64,000 bases of DNA. It comes from Serinus canaria. Lineage: Eukaryota > Chordata > Aves > Passeriformes > Fringillidae. The DNA lies in the NCBI RefSeq assembly GCF_022539315.1, contig NC_066315.1:18575649-18639648 (forward strand), in the 5' to 3' direction. How positions within the stretch are numbered: the stretch's first letter is position 1; each line of letters opens with the position of its first letter. Under the pieces are notes generated by a model that was given only the letters and a program-made list of their open reading frames with translations, searched no databases and was not told the DNA's origin. This document shows, piece after piece, positions 27,601 through 40,295 of the stretch. The translations under genes were made by a program, and so were the position numbers.

Positions 27601-29671
27601 TGTCATTGTAAAGATAAATATGTAATCCTGCCTTGCTAAGGAGCAATTTAATGCTTCTGACATAAGCTTTTTGTCACTTCAGAATTTTCAGAGAATCTCA
27701 ATCCAGTTAATTAGCCATTTTCTGTATGGGTTTTGTCAGGCAGGAATGCAGTCTTGAAAAGATCACCTTTAGTCTTCAAAATCTCAGTTCAGCACATTTG
27801 AGCGTGCAATTGCATTCTATTTAAAGGAATAGGAGTTGTATTCATAACCATTCTTATAAAATACTACTGGATAATATATTACTTACCCAAACCTGCAGAA
27901 GAGGAGAGCACTCTTAAAGTTGGCACTGTATGAGAAATGATACACTGTAGTGAGATTAGTTTATAGTATGGCATTTTCTGTAATTTCCAAAACCCAGATA
28001 TTTTTTTTAATACAGTGACTTGAGATGCAAATTGCGAAGGAGTGGATGGTCTTGCATCACTTGCAATTGAGTATCAAAGATGGAAAGTTTGTGTTTATTT
28101 GCAGTCCCCAGACTTTCACAAAGTAAGTATACATTTACAATGTGCATTTACCTAATTTGTTGTATAGCATCAGATTTTTTTACACAAACCTCTTTAGGGA
28201 ACATCAGCATTCTGACCATCCAAAGTTCTCCTAGTGGTCTTCTTTTTAAGCATAAACTGTGTGCTTGGATTTGTTTTTCTTTTAAGAAACATACAAACAT
28301 GAACATGGAAAACATAATACTTCCATTTTTACTATTTACTCAGTGATATTTGTAATTCATGTTGGAAATCTGGTTTGGAATAGGTATAGAAAGAAAATAT
28401 ATCAGTAGAGGATCTAGGTTTGTAACTTCTTGTATATGAGTGTTTCAGGGTTTTTTTTAATGAATCTGGTCTCAATGACTGGATATATACCAGTACCTGC
28501 AATAGATCACTGCCTTGGACCTTTCTTTTACTGTCCTTGGTTGGAAAACTTGCCTGGTAATGAAAAAGTGAGTGCAGGAAGAATGAGACTGACATTAATG
28601 GTACATTTTCAAGTGGCCACAAATTATGGGAAGGAAAATCTATGTGTATGAAAAAAGGCTACCTTTGATTTTTAATTAGCCCAAACTTGTGGTTATATTT
28701 GGGAATTTGACAGACAGGTTCACTGTTTATATGTTTTAACTAGTTTTACTAGTGTTTCCCTTATTCTCAACAACATGTATTTCATGACAATTAACAGCTT
28801 TGAATTTTGGGAGGTTTTTGGCAGTGCTCTGCTTGAGGTTGTCATCACAGATCTTTGGATATCTCGTCCCTTTGTAGAAAGGTGCTGAATTTTTCCTTTG
28901 GATTTTAGCATACCGATAGACCCGAGTCATACTTATATAGTACTGGATTCCACAGTATGCCTACACATTTTGGGGATGCAAAGTACTTCCTGCATTTAAG
29001 TTAAAAATTAAGAGATCAGAATATTCAGGCTGGTTTAGGGCATTAGAGCAAGATAGCACTGTTAGTAAAAGAATTTAGTTGCATTTTATGTGAAAGGAAG
29101 AACATTATTTAGACATTATCTGTGGTGGTGAAAAACTTCAGAGGGAGACAGTTAAAACTATATTTGGAGGAAGTCAAGGGACACAAAACGCCCTGATTTT
29201 GGATAAGCTATTTAAGATGAATGAAGGTAGGAGGAATATGTTGCCAGCACCAGACCAATGTAAAAGAAAACAGAAAACCAAACAAATCCAAATGTTATTG
29301 CAGTAAGATCTTTATCTTATGATAAATTGTGCCACAAAGCCTGACAGAAAAGCTGGACAAAGGGTAGAAGAGAGAGAAGAGGACAGCACTGCAGAGCAGT
29401 CAGCAGGATTAGCTGTGTAATAGTATCTTGTTCATTATGACACCATCACAGGACAGTTTAGTGTATTGAGTGGTATTTAAATACCATATGTTAATGTTTT
29501 CAGAATATCCATAACATGCCATGTTGTACTGAAGTTGATAAAAGAAGAGTATACAGCCTGATGCTGTAAAATATTTGACACTTTAGTGAGTCAGATAATA
29601 ACCTTGCAAGGAAAACCACTCCTTATTAGTAAAGGCTAATCATATGCTTTAATGTATGTGCATGCCCTTGG

Positions 29672-29716
29672 GCTTGTCTTCTCCAGTGAATTTAGCTTGT
29701 CTTCTCCAGTGAATTT
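29672..29716. repeat. Short tandem duplication, period 23
   Basis: The unit starting GCTTGTCTTCTCCAGTGAAT occurs at 29672-29694 and again at 29695-29716 without mismatch over the second copy. It lies in intron sequence. Confidence 0.85.
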
Positions 29717-30099
29717 TTGGCTAAGGATTTTAAATGTGTCAAGTAATTATGAAATAGGTTGCCACATGCAATCTGTTGAGACTTACTACCCTGTGCAGTT
29801 ATTGAAGTTTATGAAATGTACAAATTTCTCCTGAAGAATTCATTGACCTATGTACTATAGAAGTTTTTCAATTTCATGTTTTTTGTCGAATGGAAATACT
29901 TTTCAAACTGCATTTAAGAATCCAAATAGAGTGGTGTTTGAGAGAGAATGAAATTAAAAACATTCATTCCCTTTCTTTCGGAATTTGTCTCCACATTAAT
30001 GTATCACAGGGCAAACCTAATTACCTATTCAACCTATATTCTATTTGATCTACATGCCTGAGTGTCCTACAATCAAATTTACTGAAGAGCTTCTCACTT

Positions 30100-30440
30100 T
30101 TTTCTGCATTAAAACAATTGCCTTGAAGCAGCTAACAATTAAAAAATAAATGAGTTAACACTTTCTGCTAAGTGCTACCATTTAAGTTGTAATATGCAAT
30201 TAAAAACTACATTTTAATTTCTGTTCAATTACGTTGACTTAAATAGTAATTTTAGTGTTATACTTATGAACCATTTAATTGTGACATTTTTCCTCTGGCA
30301 TGCGTGATGCAAAAGTAGATTTGATTTTGAGAATGTGGCAAGAAGTAACCTTTTCCCCTCATGGTTTGCTGTAATGACAAAAAGAAAAAGGTAGAATTAC
30401 CTGGGCGTTGTGTAAATATGATGGAACAATTTCATTTCAA
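30100..30440. promoter_or_regulatory. Candidate conserved non-coding element (TAAT-rich)
   Basis: This block has a dense series of homeodomain-type cores (CAATTAAAAACTACATTTTAATT, TTTAATTGTGAC) and a bZIP/POU-like GCGTGATGCAAAAG. It has no repeat similarity I recognise and no open frame. Such sequence often marks vertebrate conserved enhancers, but conservation cannot be seen from one genome, so the call is tentative. Confidence 0.25.
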
Positions 30441-30793
30441 AAGCCATAAAAATATGTTGGAATTCAAATAATTTTTCATGTTTTTAAAAACTATCTATTT
30501 AATAGAAGGAATACTCAGATTGCTTTATGGTAATATAGATGGGTATTTGAAACATCCATGCATGTACTTGGTCATGTGAACAGCTATAGGTTAGAGGAAG
30601 CTTTGTGTTATATCTAAGCCCAAAGCCTGGTAGAGCCTGAAGTGTGAAAAATTACAGTCTAGAGCAGTGGCCTTTTTCAGGTGTGAGAGACAGCTAAAAA
30701 CAGATGCTTTATTTCTTTGGCTTTAGCTCCTTCTTTTAAAAAGAAAACTGTAGATGCACTGCAAACAGCTAGTTAACACATTTTATGCTAATG

Positions 30794-30846
30794 CTAGAGA
30801 GAACTTGCTATGGAACAAGGTCTAGAGAGAACTTGCTATGGAACAA
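30794..30846. repeat. Short tandem duplication, period 28
   Basis: CTAGAGAGAACTTGCTATGG followed by AACAA is present at 30794-30818 and again at 30822-30846 with no mismatch over 25 bases. Confidence 0.9.
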
Positions 30847-31569
30847 TCTTAATCTGTTTACCAGAATGGATTAAGATTTTCTTTCCTTCTCTGAACCTTC
30901 CAGGTCCTTTTAGCATGCTGAAAAATCACACTGAAGCATTTTCTAATGTCCAGAATAAACATCTGGTAAATAAGCCAAGTGCTCATGTCCCTCTTCTGTG
31001 ATGTGTTACTCTGTTCTGTTCAGGTTACTGGCTGTAGGGGTGTGAACATAATCTGAAAATTCTGATTAAGCAAAACAAAACCCGGCCTAAAAAGATGTTT
31101 TATTTTCCCAAGTGAGATTCTGTGTCTCTGGAAGGACCTTGTTTCATCCTTTTGATAGTATTTTTTGTGGTTTTGAACTCTAAATAACAGTGGAAGTTTA
31201 TAGTGACCCTTTTACCAGTAAATCTGGTTCTATAACACTTGCAGTTGATGAGTTTCCAGCTTATGTATAAACTGAAAGTATCATGCACTTTATTTAATGC
31301 CATCCCAATTATATTACCAGATTTGTGAAGTTCTTCAGATAAGCTGGTCTTTGCAAAGAACCAGAATTTTAGAGTATTATTTCTTCTGGTGTTCAATCCT
31401 GTTTCATGAAAAATTGTGTCTTAGGAGTGAAATGAACCTCAAGACATCTAGTTGTATTTCTTTCTGTTACACAAGTCCAGTTATTGTCATGAACTGTGCC
31501 TCAGTTAGATGCTGTGGTGAGGACACAGCAGCTTCACTACCAAGAAGGGCTCTTAGTATCATTTGAAGA

Positions 31570-32020
31570 GACTGTTGCTGGTGAGGGTATCACAGAACAG
31601 TGTTGTGTGTTTGGAATCCCATTTCCCAATTTAGGGTTCTCAGTGAAACACTCCAAACCATGTGCTGCTACTTGATCACTCCCCCTCTCCTTGTGATGGG
31701 CTGCAGTGGAGAATTGGAGGCACAAAAAATGAAGATCATGGGTTGAGATAGGAACAATTTACTGGAAAGAGCAATGAGATAAGAAACTTGAACAGCAGTT
31801 TACAGGAAAAAGTGAACAATTCACATGTCATTGCTCAACTCCCACAGAAACCCCCTGACTATACTTGACCTCTGCCCCTGCCACTCATAAGGGAGCCCTT
31901 CCCCAGAAGATGATATGAGGTGGTATAAAACAACCTCTGGGTCCTAACTGTGCTTCCTTCTGGCTACTGCAAAAATTAACCCTGTTCTGGCCAGAACCAG
32001 GACACTCTTTCAGTTCCAGT
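31570..32020 (+). mobile_element. LTR/ERV-like fragment (degenerate)
   Basis: The stretch contains phrases familiar from neoavian/songbird endogenous retrovirus LTRs: ATCATGGGTTGAGATAGGAA, then AATTTACTGG, then a TATA box in GGTATAAAACAACC (TATAAAA at 31924-31930). It ends with an AATTAACCCTGTTCTGGCCA-type terminus and CCAGGACA at about 32006. No coding region for viral proteins is seen nearby, so it would be a solo or partial LTR. Family assignment is from memory and needs a repeat-library comparison. Confidence 0.45.
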
Positions 32021-32249
32021 TTCAACCTCATAACTTAGTGTCTTCAAACAGCAGTGTCATCATGACTGGATCTGCTTAAGAAAGGAGAAAAAGTACAACA
32101 TAAGACAACTGTGTAGAATTCTAAGAAGTATAACTTTGAAAAACATTTTATTTTTCTTAACAATTTCCTAATTTATACATAATGTGCACCTTCACCCAAA
32201 TTCAACTGTTTTAAAGGCTTTCTGGCTCAGGATACAAGAGTGGTTGCAA

Positions 32250-32486
32250 ATGTGAGTTTCTTTCTGAACATCAGGAATGCTCTCTTAATGTGAGAGTGGC
32301 AAACCACTGGCACAGGTAGCCCAGAGAGGTTGTGGAGTCTCCTTCCTTGGAGACAGATGTTAAAAAACTGTCTGGTGATGATCCATTACAGCTGGCTCTA
32401 GTGGACCTGCTTGAGTCAAGTGTTGGACCAGATGACTTCCAGAAGTGCCTTCCAACCTCAGCTACTTTGTAGTTCTGTACTGTATT
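32250..32486 (+). mobile_element. CR1 LINE 3' end, sense
   Basis: This is a sense-strand CR1 tail: GTAGCCCAGAGAGGTTGTGG, then GAGTCTCCTTCCTTGGAGAC, then GTTGGACCAGATGACTTCCA and CCTTCCAACCTCAGC, ending in a degenerate GTAGTTCTGTACTGT where the CR1 octamer tail is expected. Only about 240 bp of the 3' end is present, which is usual for CR1 insertions. Confidence 0.88.
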
Positions 32487-33369
32487 AAGTGGTGTGTATT
32501 TACTCATGGACTTTAATCCTAGTCTCAAACAATTCCAGGGTGATGCCAGTTTTAATTGACTGAAAGAAAGTATTCTGAGATAAACATCTTATTCATCAGA
32601 TATAAGTGATGTCTTGTATCTTCCTGAGCAAGTAAACCTGAAGTAGAAGTGATTCTTCCAAACACCTCTAGTTAAAGAAAACCAGGGATAGAAAGTTCAT
32701 TAGTTCTTTCAGGCTTCTGATACTATTTGAGGACAGTGTAGGGAGTAATTGTTCTCTAACTTTAAATGAAGACATTTATGGTCTAGCAACTTCTTTTTTG
32801 GTTGTGTATCCTTTTCGTATGTGTTCATTTTATCTGTATTTTATAGAGTTGTAATTTTTATCTGTAATTTCTTTGAACCTTTGTGATCATGAAAGGGCTT
32901 CAGCATTTAAGTGAAGTCAGCTAGTATGTTCTGCCACTTCAAAGGGATGACAGTAACATTTTTAGGATGTAGACATCCATGGAAGATTTTCCTTTTTAAT
33001 AAGGTAGTAAAAAAAAAGGAAAAAAAGTCAATAATTTTTTTTTTCAGAAGCACCTAAATCATTGAGGGAGTAACTTTTTATTAAAATTATCATTAGTTGA
33101 TACAGGAAATTCTACCAATTTGTTAGGTTATACCAATAAGTAATAAATTTTTAATATTTATTTCTTATGGAGGTAGTTTTATTGCTAGGAGAGTTTTACT
33201 TAAAATCTCGTGTTTGTTCTGTTGCAACCAACAGCAGCAATTGTAGATCCTGGTAGTTTCCTATAGCTTTAAGGGGATATCACCAAAACCTTCTTCCCCA
33301 GAACTTCTCTTAGATGCAAACTGTTTATTTTGGTACTTCATAATTCTTCAGTGGGTGTTCTGAGGCCAG

Positions 33370-34030
33370 CTGCCAGGTCCTTACCCAGACACTTTTTCAC
33401 TCTTTATTCTCAACGCAACTGGCTGAGAAAATAAGATGAAAAAGCTCATGGGTTGAGGTAAAGGTATGGAGATCAAGTGATCCATTGCTGCCACAGACAA
33501 AATAGACTTGACTTGGGAAAAATTTAATTTATTGCCAGGTAAAATAGAGTCGGATTGTGAGAAATCACGACAAAACCTAGAACACCTTTCTCCCCCTCCC
33601 CTTGAAGTCAAAGGCTCAACTGCACTCCTTTCCTAATTTTTATCCTCCCTCTCTGCTCCCAGTGGCCCAGAGGGTTGGGGTAAGGGAGTATTTGGTGAGT
33701 CTCTAACAGCTCCTCTCTGTCACTCCTTCCTTCTCTCACTTTTTCCTGCTCCAGTGTGAGTCCTCCGCACACTGCAGCATGGTGTATTCCACAGGCTGCC
33801 AGGGGGTCTCTGCTCTCCTCTGACCTTGGTGCCTGCAGGGCTGTTCCTCATGCTTCCCCTCACTCTGCTGGGGAGCACTAGTGCCACCAGATGTTCCCAG
33901 AGGTGCCATCAGCTTGGCTCATGGGCTCAGCTGTGTCCTGCAGTGGGTCTGCAGTGCCCAACACAGGGCAGCCCTTCACCTCCTTTCAGAGAGTCTGCCT
34001 TGACTATCAAAATTCTGCCCACAGCCAGCT
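33370..34030 (+). mobile_element. LTR/ERV-like fragment, C/T-rich
   Basis: This piece shares the phrase CTCATGGGTTGAGGTAAAGG with the fragment at 31.6 kb. It continues with GATTGTGAGAAAT, a C/T-rich stretch (CTTTCTCCCCCTCCCC) and TGCTCCAGTGTGAGTCCTCC followed by GCACACTGCAGCATGG, all typical of neoavian LTR-class repeats. No viral coding frame is present. The orientation is taken from the shared phrase. The name of the family is not certain, and the edges are approximate. Confidence 0.45.
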
Positions 34031-34853
34031 GATTAAAAAGTCTCACTTTTCCTGTCAAATTTCTAAAGATTTTGCAATGAAATACAAAGTGTTTATAAAG
34101 TTCTTTTTGAGGTATTCTTGTTCTGCAAAACCTAAGAATTACTGCTTAGCTGTGCCTTCCTTTACAGATTATTGATGAAGAACTGGAGCATTTTTAAAGT
34201 CAGTATTAAAAGCACCTCTTGGCTCTGAATTCTTGAAGTAGGATTAAATAATGAGTAGGAAAGGGAAAGGAAAATCAGCTTGGAATTATTTTTTTGTCAT
34301 TTAGAGATTTACATTAAAAAAGGTGTAAAATAGATATAAAGAAAATCTAGGAATTACTGAAGGGTTGGAAACGGTGGAGATACTTGGAGAGGGACCTTTA
34401 TGGGAAAAAATACTTGTTATTAAAGGTTTTCTTGGTCTGGGAGGAAGACAGAGAAAGGCCAGTGGCTAGAAGTGAAAGCCAAAGATGTTGAAGTGAATGT
34501 AGAATGATAGCACTCATCTTGTGAGTGTACAGCACATCTTGTGCTTCTTTTTCAAGTCTCTGTTTGCCACCATTTCTGTAAGATGATGGATTAATACAGT
34601 TTTTCAAGTATCTGCAACTTTCTGAATACGGTCATAAATTTTAAAAATGTAATTCTCCTTCTCCTCCCCTGATTTTTGTCTGTCTTTTTGAAAACAAATT
34701 CTTTAGTCTTAAGGTATGGCTTATTCCAAATCTAGGAATATCCTGGCAGCACCAAATAATACTGCTGAAGGTGATGGTGGGAGAGTTTCTTATTCATTGC
34801 TTCAGAGTTTCTTATTCAGGCTTCCTGCTGAGGTTAAGTAAGATACATGTGGA

Positions 34854-34882
34854 TATATATAGAGAGAGAGAGTGTGAGAGAG
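34854..34882. repeat. (AT)n/(AG)n microsatellite
   Basis: A short ATATAT run passes directly into AGAGAGAGAGAG and GTGTGAGAGAGG. It is a simple repeat in intron sequence. Confidence 0.9.
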
Positions 34883-35339
34883 GCAAATCTCAGGAATGAG
34901 AGCTGAATAGTAATTACTTTTTGACCTGCATTAGCTGTGAAGTGTACTTGTGAATAAATACTTTAGTTGTTGTTCCTGAATAGCTGGCAACTGGTTTTGT
35001 TTTCCCAAAAACATATGAGATCTTTTGAATTGGCATTATATATTTATGGATATATTTGCATTTTGGTTTGTAATATGCTTAGTTGAATTTTGGTTTTGTA
35101 TTTTTGGATGGAGGGATTGTTTTTTTTGTTTTGCTTGTTTAGTGCTTATCATCTGTTGACATGCAGTTAGGATGGGTTAACGTATAGCTTGGAGGTAAAA
35201 CAAAATTGTCAAAATTGTGAATATTCAATATGGTAGCCAGAGGAGGAATCACAAATACAAACATTTTACTGGAATTAAGTTATTCTTGTCTCAGATTAAA
35301 AAGTAAAGATAGCTGCTTTGGGGGTCAGTGTGGTGAGGA

Positions 35340-38300
35340 GCTTCAAAAAGGAAAAGGCTAGTGCAAATCCAGAATAAGGTAAGCCTAAGAACAAAAAATT
35401 ACAACTTTTTGTTTTCCCAAGAAACAGAGAAAGGAACACTGTCAAGGATTTAGATTAAATACTGGATGATCAAAATATAAAGCAGTTTCTAGAAGATGCT
35501 AGGGCCAGAAGTCCTTTTCACCCATGTTTACTCCAAGGAAGTTTTAGAGACTTTTGACATCATGTATTGAAGACAAGTGAGAAGGGAATGTTTTAGATTG
35601 AAGTGTTCATCTGAGGATGATAAATAACAAATTGCTTGGAACAATGGTCTTCACCATTCATTGACCTGAAAATAACTCTAATATCAAATCCATTTAATAA
35701 TGCTGTTAATATTTTAGCAATTACTTAAATGAGCCTTGAAATGAAAGATAGAAATAGGATACCAATTTTTGAGCTTACTTGAGAATTCTGGGAAGTACAG
35801 ACTGGTTAGCATGAATTCCATACTGGGTAATTTTTTGAAGTTATGAAATGAATGGTACTATTAGGAGTGCCAATTTAAAAATAATAGTAAGAAGTCAGTG
35901 TGAATTTAAAGAAAAGTTATGCCTTACTATTAGAGCTTTACAATGCACTTGGATTTTATAAAGGTTTTGACAGGTTCTGTCAGCAAGACTTCTTATAGTT
36001 ACAAAGTAATGTTAAGATGGAAAGGAAAATCTTTAGAGTAATGCTTGTCAAGAACAGGAAACAGATACATTTTTGTTATTGCAAAGTGTCACTAGAGGAG
36101 TTTCATATAAATCTGCAAGGATCTGTTCAGTGCTGGAAATTATCTATAGTGCAGTGAATTGCAAGGGGTAACAGAGTTATTCAGGGCACCACTAATTGAA
36201 ATGTCTTTGAAGCCCTCCTTCTCAAACAGGCAAGGTCTAAAAAATCTCTCCAAGGAGTACTATCTTTTCCTATGTACTCCCTTCATCTGTGGGTTTAGAA
36301 AGTAAATGGCTTCCTGGTACTGGGGGTTTTGGTGGGCTTTATTTTTTAATGTGGGGTTTCTTTCCTTCTCCCTCCTATATTATATCTGAAGCTGTAGAGC
36401 ACAGCAGAAATACATGGGACAGAGAAATGAAAAGGTAGCAGGGTGTGGTAAGAAGTGAGAAACTGAATGTATAGAAAGCCAGCTTATGATGTTGGTTTAG
36501 AGCAAATATGGGATGACAAGAGTGGACAACTTCATCATTGGCTTTGTACGCAAAATGGATTCAACTTCATGCTTAGGAAATTGCTAATCCATGTTGGGGA
36601 CAGCTACGAGGAAGGAAAGAATCTCTGTCCTAAAACATTTGTTTCTGACACTGAGGGAGATGAAACTTCATGCTCCTGTTCTTAGGTTCTCGCTCTTCTC
36701 TAAGAGATGTTGTCTACTTATATATATTGTTTAATATTTTAATGCTTTTAATGCCAAAGGCAGTCCTGTTTGAGGAATAGTATAAACAAAAATGGTCATG
36801 ATTAGGTTATTATTTTGACAACTTTATAAGAGAAGACAGTTACTTATATCTTCATGTTTACATGTAGTTGCTTTGAAAAATTCTAAAATTAATGTTCTTT
36901 TAAACCTCTGTAATATATTGTTTAAGATTAAATTATTAAGGTTACTGGGACCAGAGGATGTACAACACAGAGTTCAAAGAAAATTTAAGGATTAAATAAT
37001 TCAAGTAACTGTTTATATTCGTGGGTGTCTAGGGACTGAAATGGCAAATGTGTCATTCTGCATATTTATTAAGTTGTCAATGGAATTCAGGGACCTTTAC
37101 AGGCTTGTACTTTCAACAACTCTTTAGAGAAAACTAACAAAAAACTGAGAGAAAGAAAAGAACTTGTGAGCATCAGGTATATATGACCTGCAGGGAGTCC
37201 TGAATGTTTCTTCTTTAATGGGAAGTCCTGTCTTAAACCCTTTGTGCTTCAGAGAAAGATTAACAAATATGCAGGGAGAAGGTGATCTGATTGATAATCT
37301 CTGCTTGATTTTCCAGAAGGGTTTAACAAGGCTCATAGGTTTCTAAGGAAAGAAAACAGTCATGGAATAAGAAGGAAAGAAAACAGTCATGGAATAAGAG
37401 AGAGGCTATTTCCCAAACAAAACATTAATTAAAAGATGGGAAATGGAGGGTAGAAATAAATACCTCTTTCAATAGGGCAAGGTTAGCAGTGCAGTTTGGC
37501 TGAATTTCTGCTAGGAATTTTGCTGTTCTATGTATTCATATAATGAAGATGGTAATATGGTAAAAAGATGATTCTTGAGATGAGAGAGTTTGTCAATGGT
37601 AGTATTGTGTGGAACAGGGAACATGAGAGCAAACACTGAAGAGCTGCAGAGTGATCTTAGGAGTTGGACTGCTTGGGCAATAAAGCAGCAGCAAAGTTTC
37701 CCAGTATATAAATACAAAGTGATGCACAGATTGATACAGTGGATGACTGTCCAAACTTCATGTGCAAGAGAATGAGCTCTAAGCTGACCTTGATCTTTGA
37801 GGAGTTATTGGTGCTGGCTTCATTGAGAACATCAGCTCAGGATCATGCCAAACGCCAATGCAAATTGTTAGAAATTAAGAAAATAATAGAGAGCAAAACA
37901 GAAGAATCCTTATTCACTGTATAACTTACAATTAGTCCTGCTCTGTGCAGTTTGGTACCTCATTTCAAAGAGGTTGGCTACAATGGAATTGCAGGTGTTT
38001 TAGAATAAGGCATCCTGGGAAGTATTGTGTAACATGGCTTTACAGCTGAGTAGACCAGAACTCTTGAGCCAGAAAGAGAAAACTTACAGAGAAATACTCT
38101 TGAGGAGTATTTTGGACAAATTTGTAAGTGACATGGAAGTCAGTAGATGCCGACTATCTGGAGGTGACTCTCTGAAAGCCAAGAGCCAGATGTCATCAAA
38201 GCTAGTGGGAACCCGGTTCAAACACAAAATAAGCTGAATTCTTGTATAGTGAGTAGCAGATATGTGCAGCTCCTCATGAACATGATGTTGCAAATCCAGA

Positions 38301-38480
38301 AAGTTTATATGGTTTCATGGGTAACTGGAAAAAATGGAAAAACAGATTAATTGAGATAAATAAATCTAAACAGATAAAATATATTAGGCTAGAGAAATTG
38401 CTTGAGATGAAAGTAATTGGAGTTGGGAGACTATTAGGGACACGGTAGGTAACCTATATGCTTGCCTTCATCTAACTCCT
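35340..38480 (+). mobile_element. Ancient, heavily diverged CR1-like LINE relics
   Basis: Several sub-stretches read as decayed sense CR1. GATTTTATAAAGGTTTTGAC at 35952-35971 resembles the RT SKAFD region. Near 36100 AGTTTCATATAAATCTGCAA with GGATCTGTTCAGTGCTGG matches the PQGSVLGP region. At 37645-37730 there is a leucine/trp-type stretch ending in AAAGTGATGCACA. Near 38180-38330 sequence resembles the 3' part of old CR1 families. Frames are broken throughout. Whether this is one long relic or several pieces cannot be settled by eye, and unrelated sequence (including a 27-bp tandem duplication at 37345) lies between. Confidence 0.45.
37345..37398. repeat. Perfect 27-bp tandem duplication
   Basis: The unit starting AAGGAAAGAAAACAGTCATG is present at 37345-37371 and 37372-37398 without any mismatch, implying a recent replication slip or a conserved polymorphism. 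Confidence 0.93.
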
Positions 38481-39589
38481 GTATGTGCATATGGTCCCTG
38501 TTTTTTCAGAGCAGGATGGGACTGAAAAGAATGAATGATAAACACAATCTTTCTTGTTATCACGAAGTTTTCTGCTGCTGCACTCTCTGAGCACAAATGA
38601 TGTGCTTACTGACCTGCTCTGACCACTGCTCTGAAACAGCATAGCTGTCTTTGTTTTTTTTGGCTCACCTAATAAAAACAGTACTAGTGAAAGTTGGATG
38701 TGAGTAAGAGCTTTTGAAGGACCAAAGGGTTATATATGAACATGTGGCTTTGAATATGATGAGTTCAGATGATTAATACCCTTTAGCCGATCTTGAGAGC
38801 TTCACAAGAGGTCTTTAGAACTGGAGCAAGACCCTTTGTGTTCAGCAACAGCAAGATCACAATGCCAAATGTGAATTAGATAAAACAAGACTGACTTCAG
38901 ACTTCTTGTAGCAAGAGATTGTAACAATAGAGAAGATTATTGTAATAAAAATAAGACATTATGAGCAAAAAATTAAATCTGAAAACTTTCACATTCTGTT
39001 CCTTACTTACTGAACCAAAACACTACCATCTTGTAGGTTAAATGTTTTCTGATTTGCAGAATTGTCCACAGTTTTACTAGGTCTAAAAATATTTGTACAG
39101 GTATTTTTAAATAGATTCTGCCACATGCTTTATTTGTAAGATCATGGACTAGATGTGCTTGAAATCAGTGACTCACCAAAATTAAATGAAGTGTAGCACA
39201 AAGTTCTAAATAGATTGAAACTTTAGCCAAACTTCCATACAACAATAATTTTAATTATACAGTATATATATATTTATTATACAGAATATACAGTATATTG
39301 ATGACCCAAAGAAATGATTTAAAGCTAAAATTTTATCTAGAAAAATAAAATTATTTCAATGTCAAGGTACTGTAAATGACTCTGAAAGTTTCCTTAAAAA
39401 CTCTCAAATACCACTTTCCCATTTTTTCCCAAGTCTCAAATGGCCACTTTCCCATTTTATCAATAAAAGCATATATAGTTTTATACTTATTAACAGGATT
39501 AAATGAGTCAGACTTATCTTGACAAGAAATGCTTTGTTGTCTAAAAACTTGCTTTTAATATAATTGAAAATAGTGTTGCTCATATTTTA

Positions 39590-39800
39590 AAAAATCCTAA
39601 TAGTGTAAAGCTGTCATGCTGAAAGAGGTGGGATGGAATTGCCAAGTGCAGATGCCCATGTAAGAGTGATGCCGAACAATAAACCGCATTCATATTTCTT
39701 TTCTATAGAAAGTGCATGGCGGTTTGGGTGAACTAATCCCTCAATATTGCCAGCTATGTACAATAAATCATGCTAAAGGATTATTATTTATGGGAAAGCT
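39590..39800. promoter_or_regulatory. Candidate conserved non-coding element
   Basis: The block contains SOX/HOX-like motifs (GAACAATAAACCGCATT, GTACAATAAATCATG) with retained CpGs (GCCGAAC, ACCGC, GGCGG) in otherwise CpG-poor intron. No repeat or coding potential was recognised. Conservation is not visible from one sequence, so this is a pointer only. Confidence 0.28.
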
Positions 39801-40059
39801 ATGAATTTTTTTGTATCTACACTTGTAGCTTATTTTCGTTTTAAAGACTTTAGACCATAACTCTGTACTTTTAATTTTGTATTCAGTATGGGGAATTAAT
39901 CCCAGAATGGGGCTTTTTGGATGCAAAATCTGAATGCTTGTGTAGTAACAACAGCTGTCCCCTCACCATGTGGTGTCTTCCATTGCTTTACTGGAGAGAT
40001 GAATTTTGGCCCAGTGTTTCAGTAATATTGGACACACATGGTTTTAGGTGACAAAGCAG

Positions 40060-40260
40060 TATGTTTATGCATTCATTTGACTCTTGCAGTTACAGTTGGC
40101 TACAGATTAGAACAGGGAGAATACATTCACACCATGACCACCCTCGTAGCTGCTTGTAGTACTTGGATCACAGTAGGCGCTGTTGCATCTAAAGACACAA
40201 TTAACTGTTGCTGAGGAATTGCAAATTCACAAAAGCTTCTTTACAGCTTTTGCTCTTGAG
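40060..40260. promoter_or_regulatory. Candidate conserved non-coding element
   Basis: This non-repetitive stretch carries GGCGCTGTTGCATC, CACAATTAACTGTTG and GAGAGCGGATTTT motifs and retained CpGs. It is followed directly by an A23 run at 40273-40295. The evidence is composition and motif impression only. Confidence 0.22.
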
Positions 40261-40272
40261 AGCGGATTTTCT

Positions 40273-40295
40273 AAAAAAAAAAAAAAAAAAAAAAA
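40273..40295 (+). repeat. Poly(A) run, 23 A
   Basis: An uninterrupted run of 23 A is followed by CAAACAAAAC. No retrocopy or SINE body was recognised upstream, so it may be a simple repeat rather than a tail. Confidence 0.9.
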
